NCBI GenBank assembly: GCA_021161625.1 | Contig: JAGHAG010000181.1 | Span: 1-11,162 of the forward strand | Direction: 5' to 3' | Length of the DNA stretch: 11,162 nucleotides | Source of the DNA: Elusimicrobiota bacterium | GTDB lineage: Bacteria; CG03 | Shown: one piece after another, positions 6,406-11,162 of the stretch | How positions within the stretch are numbered: the first letter of the stretch is position 1 | How the letters are laid out: each line of letters opens with the position of its first letter | Translations under genes and position numbers: made by a program | The notes under the pieces: generated by a model | Told to the model about the DNA's origin: nothing | Database searches by the model: none | What the model saw: the letters and a program-made list of their open reading frames with translations, nothing else

Positions 6406-8103
6406 ATGAGGTTTTCAAATTATTTGCTTCCAACTTTAAAAGAGGTTCCATCAGATGCTATAACTCCTTCTCATGTGTTAATGTTAAGAGCAGGTTTGAT
6501 CAGAAAACTTGCTTCGGGAATTTATGAATGGCTTCCTTATGGAATGAGGGTTTTAAACAAAATCAGTGCAATTGTAAGAAAAATTCATGACGATGCGGGC
6601 TGTCTTGAGGTTCTTCTTCCGACACTTCTTCCAAAAACCCTGTGGGATGAAACAGGTAGATGGGATGAATACGGTGATGAACTGATACGTCTCACAGACA
6701 GACAGGGCAGGCAATTCTGTCTTGGACCAACACACGAAGAAGCAATAACTGAACTTGTAAGAAACTATGTCCGTTCATACAAAGACCTTCCTTTGATTTT
6801 ATATCAAATACAGACAAAATTTCGCGATGAAATTCGACCGCGATTTGGTGTTATGAGGGCAAGAGAATTTATTATGAAGGACGCATACAGTTTTGATGTT
6901 GATGAAGAAAATGCGTTGAAATCCTATGAAAGAATGTTTAATGTTTACAAAAAAATCATGGAGGAACTTTCGCTTAAATACATACCTGTTTTTGCAAAAA
7001 CAGGGCTTATCGGCGGAACAAAGTCACATGAGTTTATGGTTATTTCAGACGAAGGTGAAGAGGAAATTGTTTACTGTCAATGTGGATGGGGAGCAAATCA
7101 GGAACTTGCCTGTTCAAAAAAACCTGAATATAAAGAAACACCGCAAGAACTAAAAGAAGTTGAAACACCCTCTCAAAGAACCGTGGAAGAAGTTGCAAAT
7201 TTCCTCAAAAAATCACCTTCAAAATTCATAAAAACGCTTCTCTACACTTATAAAGGTGAAGTTTTTGCTGTTTTGATAAGAGGAGATGATACCCTTGACA
7301 TAAACAAACTCTGCGCTGTTTGTGGTGCAGATGTAAACAATCCACCTGTTTTGTGTGATGAGGCAACAATTGAAAAAGTTACAGGCGCTCCCCTTGGTTT
7401 TGCAGGTCCGGTTGGATTAAAAAATATAAAAATTTATGCAGATAAAAATCTTGAAAATTCAAAAAATATGATTTCAGGAGCAAACAAAAAGGATCACCAT
7501 CTTGTAAATATAAATCATCCAAGAGATTTTGATGCGGTTTTTGAAAACTTAAGGATTGTGAAAAAAGGAGACCCCTGTCCTCATTGTGGAAGACCTCTGG
7601 AAATTGCAAGAGGAATTGAAGTGGGACACACATTTTATCTTGGGACAAAGTATTCTCAAAAAATGAATGCAAAGTTCATGGACTCCGACGGAAAGGAGAA
7701 AACGATTGTTATGGGATGTTATGGAATTGGAGTATCCCGACTTGTTGCTGCAATTATTTCACAGCACAGGGATGATAAAGGGATTATTTTTCCAAAAAAA
7801 GTTGCACCTTTCCAGATTGAGATTATTGCAATTGCAAAAGGTGGCGAGGTTGAAAAACAGGCAGAAGAAATTTATAAGGAACTTTCAGAAGATTTTGAAG
7901 TTCTTTACGATGACAGGGATGTTTCAGCAGGAGTAAAATTTAAGGATGCAGACCTTCTGGGAATACCTTTAAGAGTTGTGGTGGGGCAGAAAAGTTTGAA
8001 ACAGGGGAAGGTTGAAATACAGAGGAGGACAGGAGGAAAGGAACTCCTTCCGCTTGAAAATTACCAAAAAAGAATCAAGGAGATTTTTAAGGAAATCCTG
8101 TGA
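6406..8103 (+). CDS. proS: Prolyl-tRNA synthetase, bacterial type with INS editing domain
   Basis: The product charges tRNA-Pro with proline in the cytoplasm. At 565 aa it matches the usual bacterial ProRS length (about 570). The N-terminus MRFSNYLLPTLKEVPSDA and the following LMLRAGLIRKLASGIYEWLP cover class II motif 1. Motif 2 is TKFRDEIRPRFG (R140 onward) with RAREFIMKDAYSFD. Motif 3 is GCYGIGVSRL (437-446) with R445. Between motifs 2 and 3 lies the YbaK-like INS domain that hydrolyses mischarged Ala-tRNA-Pro. It includes KFIKTL, where K276 probably matches the editing Lys of E. coli ProRS, and a GANKKDHH segment. Cys pairs C224/C226 and C391/C394 flank this domain. The C-terminal anticodon-binding domain begins near FQIEIIAIAKGG and includes YDDRDVSAGVKFKDADLLGIP. 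The TGA stop overlaps the next gene's GTG as GTGA. No T-box was seen upstream. Confidence 0.97.
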   Translation: MRFSNYLLPTLKEVPSDAITPSHVLMLRAGLIRKLASGIYEWLPYGMRVLNKISAIVRKIHDDAGCLEVLLPTLLPKTLWDETGRWDEYGDELIRLTDRQGRQFCLGPTHEEAITELVRNYVRSYKDLPLILYQIQTKFRDEIRPRFGVMRAREFIMKDAYSFDVDEENALKSYERMFNVYKKIMEELSLKYIPVFAKTGLIGGTKSHEFMVISDEGEEEIVYCQCGWGANQELACSKKPEYKETPQELKEVETPSQRTVEEVANFLKKSPSKFIKTLLYTYKGEVFAVLIRGDDTLDINKLCAVCGADVNNPPVLCDEATIEKVTGAPLGFAGPVGLKNIKIYADKNLENSKNMISGANKKDHHLVNINHPRDFDAVFENLRIVKKGDPCPHCGRPLEIARGIEVGHTFYLGTKYSQKMNAKFMDSDGKEKTIVMGCYGIGVSRLVAAIISQHRDDKGIIFPKKVAPFQIEIIAIAKGGEVEKQAEEIYKELSEDFEVLYDDRDVSAGVKFKDADLLGIPLRVVVGQKSLKQGKVEIQRRTGGKELLPLENYQKRIKEIFKEIL

Positions 8104-10469
8104 AAAAAGTATATACTTTTTTGTTTTTATTTTTAGCAGGAAGTCTTTTTTCTCTGAATTTAGACGACTTAAAAGAAGAAATTTCAGATTTTAAAGCAAA
8201 AAGAGTAGAAATTTTGAAAAAGTTTGAAGAAATAGAAAAAATATCACCATCCGACAGAGTTTTTAAGGAAAAGGCAAAGTTTTTGTTTGACAGCGGAAGA
8301 TACAAAGATGCTCTGGAAACTGTTAAAAAAATAAAGGTTTGTGACTATGAAGTTATAAGAATAACTGCTCTTGCAAACTTTTTTCTGGGAAATCTGACAG
8401 AAGCTCTTTACAATTTTGAAAAAATTAAAGAAAAAGCACAACAAACCCATGACAATGAAGTCCTTTTTTATCTTGCAAAGACACAGGAGAAGAAAAATCT
8501 TTTTGAGGAAGCCATAAACACCCTGAAAAAGATAAAGACATCACCTTTTTTTGAAGAAGCAAAAACAGAAATAGAAAAATTAAAACACAAGGTCCCTGGA
8601 AAACTTAAAGAACTCGGCACAGAAATTGAAAAAATTGTAAAAAAAGCCCCATCTCAGGAAGACCATCCCCAGGCAGGTGCGGTTATTCTGCTGGAAAGAG
8701 AATTCTTTGAGGTTTTTGAAGATTCAACATCCTGTTCAGAAATTACGAAAGTTATAAAAATTTTGAATGACAGGGGCAAAAGAAAATTTGCAGAGGTTCA
8801 TCTGGATTATGACTCCACTTATGAAAAAGTTGAAATTTTAGAAGCGTGCACAATAAAAGAAAACGGTGATGTTATAAGGGTAACTCCACAGAATATTCGT
8901 GATGTTTCAAAATATCTCAATTTTCCACTTTATTCCAATGCAAGGGTGAAAATAATTTCAATGCCTGAGGTTACTCCGGGAAGCATTATTTATTACAAAG
9001 TAAAATACAAGGCGAACAAACTCATTGCAGACAACCACATTGTTTTTAGATTTGGAATTCAGGGTTTTGACCCATATCTCAAACAGGAATTTACAATGAA
9101 GATTCCTGAAAATTTTAACCCCCACATTAAAACTTTTAGAAGAGGGTTTCTCAAAAAGAAGATAAAACTCACTCCAAAGGTAAAGAAAGCAGGAAGAAGC
9201 AGAATTTATGAGTGGAAGATTCCAGAGGTTGATGAGATTATTCCAGAAGACAGGATGCCATCCTGGTGTGATATTGTTGATGGATTTAGAGTTTCAACTT
9301 TTTCCTCATGGGATGAGATTTACAACTGGTGGAAGGGTCTTTTAAAAGAAAGATTTACCCGTACCCCTGAGATGGAAGAAAAGGTGCAGGAGATTATAAA
9401 GGGGGCAAAAACAAAGGCCGAAAAAATCGCAAAAATCTATCACTGGGTTGCAAGCCAGATAAGATATGTGGCGGTGGAATATGGAGAGGCAGGCTTCAGA
9501 CCTCACAAAGCAGAGGAGATTTTTCAAAACAAATATGGTGACTGCAAGGACCAGGCTATTTTGCTGATAACAATGCTTGATATTGCAGGCATTAAGGCAT
9601 ATCCTGTTTTGATTGGCACAAAGGGAGTTTTTGAACTTCTTGAGGATTTTCCTGAACTTGTTTTCAATCACGCAATCGCATGTGTAAAAATAAACGGGAA
9701 TTATGTTTTTCTTGACCCCACATCTGAAACAACGCCTTTCGGAGACCTTCCGGGTGGAGATCAGGGAAGAAAGGTTCTGGTTTTTGATGAGAAAAACTGG
9801 AAAATTGTAAAAACTCCTGAATTTCCAAGTGATAAAAACAAAGTTTTAACAGAGATGCATTTAAAAATTGACGAGGATGAAAATCTTTCAGGTGAAAGAA
9901 TTGTAAGAACTTTTGGAATTTATGACCAGGGTCAGAGATACTGGCTCAAATACACAAAGCCAATAAAAATAAAAGAGCGACTTCAGAAAAAAATAAATTC
10001 CATAACACCGCATGGTGTGCTTGTGAATTACGAAATTTCAGATGTGGAAAATCTTTTTGAACCCTGTAGAATTGAGATGAAATTCACTGGAAAGGATTAT
10101 CTCAAAAAGGCAGGATTTTTCCGACTTGTCCCCCAGTGGGGCGGAATTGGGACAGGACTTGTTGCAAAAGAAAAAAGAAATTATCCTATAAAAAGAGAAT
10201 ATGCCACAATGGATGTTGACAGATACACCCTTGAATTTCCTGAAAACTGGGAAGTTGTTTTTTTACCGAAAGATGTTATTGAGGAGAATGAATATTTTAA
10301 TTATGCAAGAACTTTTAAGGTGGACGGGAATAAAATTCTCTATGAACACAAAATAGAGACAAAAATAAAGGATATTTCTGTTGATGAATATCCACAGTAT
10401 CGGAAATTAATACTTGACTTAAATGAAAGGACCCGCAATCAGATTATTTTGAAAAGGAGGGGGAAATGA
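8100..10469 (+). CDS. Secreted TPR / DUF3857 / transglutaminase-like protein
   Basis: The 789-aa product starts at GTG, with AAGGA six bases upstream (8089-8093), and overlaps the proS stop by 4 bp. Residues 1-18 form a signal peptide (KK then a Phe/Leu-rich core ending SLFS), so it is exported, probably to the periplasm. Residues about 50-160 look like TPR-type helical repeats (KAKFLFDSGRYKDALETVKKI, then FFLGNLTEALYNFEKI). Residues about 193-375 resemble DUF3857. Residues about 440-550 are a transglutaminase-like cysteine fold with a complete triad: Cys482 in GDCKDQ, His524 in FNHAIA and Asp539 in FLDPTSE. The C-terminal 230 residues look beta-rich, as in DUF3858-type tails. Members may be proteases, crosslinkers or binding proteins; the substrate here is unknown. 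Co-translation with a small membrane protein suggests an envelope role. Confidence 0.85.
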   Translation: MKKVYTFLFLFLAGSLFSLNLDDLKEEISDFKAKRVEILKKFEEIEKISPSDRVFKEKAKFLFDSGRYKDALETVKKIKVCDYEVIRITALANFFLGNLTEALYNFEKIKEKAQQTHDNEVLFYLAKTQEKKNLFEEAINTLKKIKTSPFFEEAKTEIEKLKHKVPGKLKELGTEIEKIVKKAPSQEDHPQAGAVILLEREFFEVFEDSTSCSEITKVIKILNDRGKRKFAEVHLDYDSTYEKVEILEACTIKENGDVIRVTPQNIRDVSKYLNFPLYSNARVKIISMPEVTPGSIIYYKVKYKANKLIADNHIVFRFGIQGFDPYLKQEFTMKIPENFNPHIKTFRRGFLKKKIKLTPKVKKAGRSRIYEWKIPEVDEIIPEDRMPSWCDIVDGFRVSTFSSWDEIYNWWKGLLKERFTRTPEMEEKVQEIIKGAKTKAEKIAKIYHWVASQIRYVAVEYGEAGFRPHKAEEIFQNKYGDCKDQAILLITMLDIAGIKAYPVLIGTKGVFELLEDFPELVFNHAIACVKINGNYVFLDPTSETTPFGDLPGGDQGRKVLVFDEKNWKIVKTPEFPSDKNKVLTEMHLKIDEDENLSGERIVRTFGIYDQGQRYWLKYTKPIKIKERLQKKINSITPHGVLVNYEISDVENLFEPCRIEMKFTGKDYLKKAGFFRLVPQWGGIGTGLVAKEKRNYPIKREYATMDVDRYTLEFPENWEVVFLPKDVIEENEYFNYARTFKVDGNKILYEHKIETKIKDISVDEYPQYRKLILDLNERTRNQIILKRRGK

Positions 10470-10927
10470 GAATTATTTACTATTTTGTCACACTTTTTTT
10501 CATTTTCTATATGGGTTACATCCGTATGGGAGTGAACAATTTTTTCTCGCTTTTTCAACTTTCTTATTTCTTTTTTGTTATTCTCGGGGTTTTATATACT
10601 GGAATTTTTTATGAATTTTCAAATATTGCTGAGGTTATTCTTTTTCCCTTTTACAGAAGGAAGATTTTTTTAAGGCCTGATAAATACAGGGTTATTGTAA
10701 AAACTCTTGAAAAGAATATCCTTCTTTTTTCATCTCTTGGCTCTGTTTTAAGTTTCATAACAGCCATGGGGACACTGAAGTCAGATTTTGTTGAATTAAA
10801 ATTTCTGTGGCAAGTTTTAGCAACTTCCTTACTTTCCTTGTTTTATGGTCTTCTGGTTATAATTTTCATTTTTATACCCATTGATATAAAAATAGAAAAA
10901 GTGGAAACTTCCTTTATACACAAATAA
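10466..10927 (+). CDS. Small four-helix membrane protein, distantly MotA-like
   Basis: The 153-aa protein has predicted membrane helices at about 3-19, 29-50, 85-103 and 116-139. A basic 35-residue stretch between helices 2 and 3 (FYRRK, RPDKYR) is probably cytoplasmic. The last helix, ATSLLSLFYGLLVIIFIFIPIDIKI (119-143 region), resembles the final helix of MotA/TolQ/ExbB stator proteins (A-x-LxxTLYGxxxAN..F.P). The topology of two helices, a loop, then two helices also fits MotA. It is much shorter than MotA (about 250-295 aa), and the conserved Pro of MotA helix 3 aligns with Ser in LFSSLGSV, so proton conduction is doubtful. The ATG start has AAGGAGG five bases upstream and overlaps the transglutaminase-like gene's stop as ATGA. 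It could be an unrelated membrane protein; the MotA link is by eye only. Confidence 0.6.
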   Translation: MRIIYYFVTLFFIFYMGYIRMGVNNFFSLFQLSYFFFVILGVLYTGIFYEFSNIAEVILFPFYRRKIFLRPDKYRVIVKTLEKNILLFSSLGSVLSFITAMGTLKSDFVELKFLWQVLATSLLSLFYGLLVIIFIFIPIDIKIEKVETSFIHK

Positions 10928-10930
10928 GAT

Positions 10931-10965
10931 AGCAAATAGCGAACAGCGAATAGCGAATAGTGAAT
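10931..10965 (+). repeat. Heptamer array AGCGAAT x5
   Basis: AGCAAAT, AGCGAAC, AGCGAAT, AGCGAAT and AGTGAAT run without interruption with period 7, starting three bases after the stop codon of the membrane protein. The same family is present on the − strand at 6328-6341. Confidence 0.88.
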
Positions 10966-10982
10966 TGTAGCGGGCGCATTAC

Positions 10983-11010
10983 CCCCGCACTTTTCTAAAA
11001 AAGTGCGGGG
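10983..11010. repeat. Perfect 12-bp hairpin, GC-rich base
   Basis: CCCCGCACTTTT (10983-10994) pairs perfectly with AAAAGTGCGGGG (10999-11010) around a CTAA loop. With one bulged C the stem extends outwards by two more pairs. No T run follows on either strand, so it is not a classical intrinsic terminator, although it could end or protect the transcript. GCGGG at 10970-10974 could pair instead with CCCGC at 10984-10988. Confidence 0.8.
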
Positions 11011-11017
11011 TAGCTCA

Positions 11018-11030
11018 AGACCCTTGGTCT
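11018..11030. repeat. Small hairpin AGACC-CTT-GGTCT
   Basis: A 5-bp perfect stem with a three-base loop lies seven bases after the larger hairpin and just downstream of a second GTAGC. It probably belongs to the same compound element. Confidence 0.45.
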
Positions 11031-11076
11031 GCGAAAAAGTGATATGGAGACAAGAAAATAAAGTGACAAGGAAAAA

Positions 11077-11118
11077 AGTGGATAGAGGACAGAGGATAGA
11101 GGATAGAGGAAAGAAAGA
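11077..11118 (+). repeat. Heptamer array AGAGGAT x5-6
   Basis: AGTGGAT, AGAGGAC, AGAGGAT, AGAGGAT and AGAGGAA are contiguous with period 7, followed by a degenerate AGAAAGA. AGAGGAC and AGTGGA words also occur in the array at 6125-6168. Confidence 0.85.
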
Positions 11119-11124
11119 AATGTT

Positions 11125-11162
11125 AAATCACAAATTCCAAACAAGGATTAAATCCCAAATTC
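11125..11162 (+). repeat. Heptamer array AAATYCC, cut by window edge
   Basis: AAATCAC, AAATTCC and AAACAAG are contiguous. After the four bases GATT, AAATCCC and AAATTC follow to the last base. The unit is again 7 bp but begins with AAAT rather than AG. The array probably continues beyond the window. Confidence 0.55.

Larger units (their letters stand above)
10928..11162. other. Gene-free region with heptamer arrays and hairpins
   Basis: No ORF of note is seen in these 235 bases up to the window edge. They hold an AGCGAAT array, two hairpins each preceded by GTAGC, an AGAGGAT array and the start of an AAATYCC array. The composition closely resembles the gene-free region before proS. Confidence 0.75.

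Noticed and set aside
6330..6527. Short + strand ORF across the proS start
   Set aside because: It overlaps proS in another frame, begins within the repeat array and encodes nothing recognisable.
10983..11010. Intrinsic terminator of the proS operon
   Set aside because: The hairpin is strong, but the next bases are TAGCTC, without a T run; kept as a hairpin repeat only.
10931..11118. CRISPR array
   Set aside because: The repeat units are 7 bp and directly adjacent, with no spacers of CRISPR length and no cas genes nearby.

Overview
The window is an AT-rich bacterial segment (roughly one third G+C by eye) with every recognisable gene on the + strand. It uses ordinary bacterial signals: ATG/GTG/TTG starts, Shine-Dalgarno sites and TGA as a true stop. 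The lineage cannot be fixed from the sequence. An addB-addA gene pair, a DUF6485-type Cys-rich mini-protein, a secreted DUF3857/transglutaminase protein and intergenic regions full of 7-bp tandem repeats suggest an uncultured or deep-branching anaerobe-like bacterium, probably with a Gram-negative envelope. That placement is inference only.

Region 1 (1-6084) is a tightly packed gene cluster. It begins with the 3' part of an addB-like gene, open to the left edge, which overlaps addA by 8 bp. Together these encode an AddAB-type helicase-nuclease for double-strand-break processing. addA overlaps a 64-aa Cys-rich DUF6485-like gene through ATGA. That gene is followed after one stop codon and one codon, in the same frame, by an L-2-hydroxyglutarate oxidase (LhgO)-like flavoprotein starting at TTG.

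Region 2 (6085-6405) has no gene. It is built from short degenerate tandem arrays with a 7-bp period, on both strands, around a perfect 9-bp GC-rich hairpin. A possible promoter for the next operon lies at its right end.

Region 3 (6406-10927) is a second cluster whose genes overlap by 4 bp at each junction. It contains proS (bacterial-type prolyl-tRNA synthetase with an editing insertion), a secreted 789-aa TPR/DUF3857/transglutaminase-like protein, and a 153-aa four-helix membrane protein whose last helices resemble MotA.

Region 4 (10928-11162) is again gene-free. It holds two more 7-bp arrays, two hairpins each preceded by GTAGC, and the start of a third array cut by the window edge. One heptamer family (AGCGAAT) occurs in both gene-free regions in opposite orientation. 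These arrays are the least explained structure in the window. No CRISPR array, insertion sequence, tRNA or rRNA was seen.
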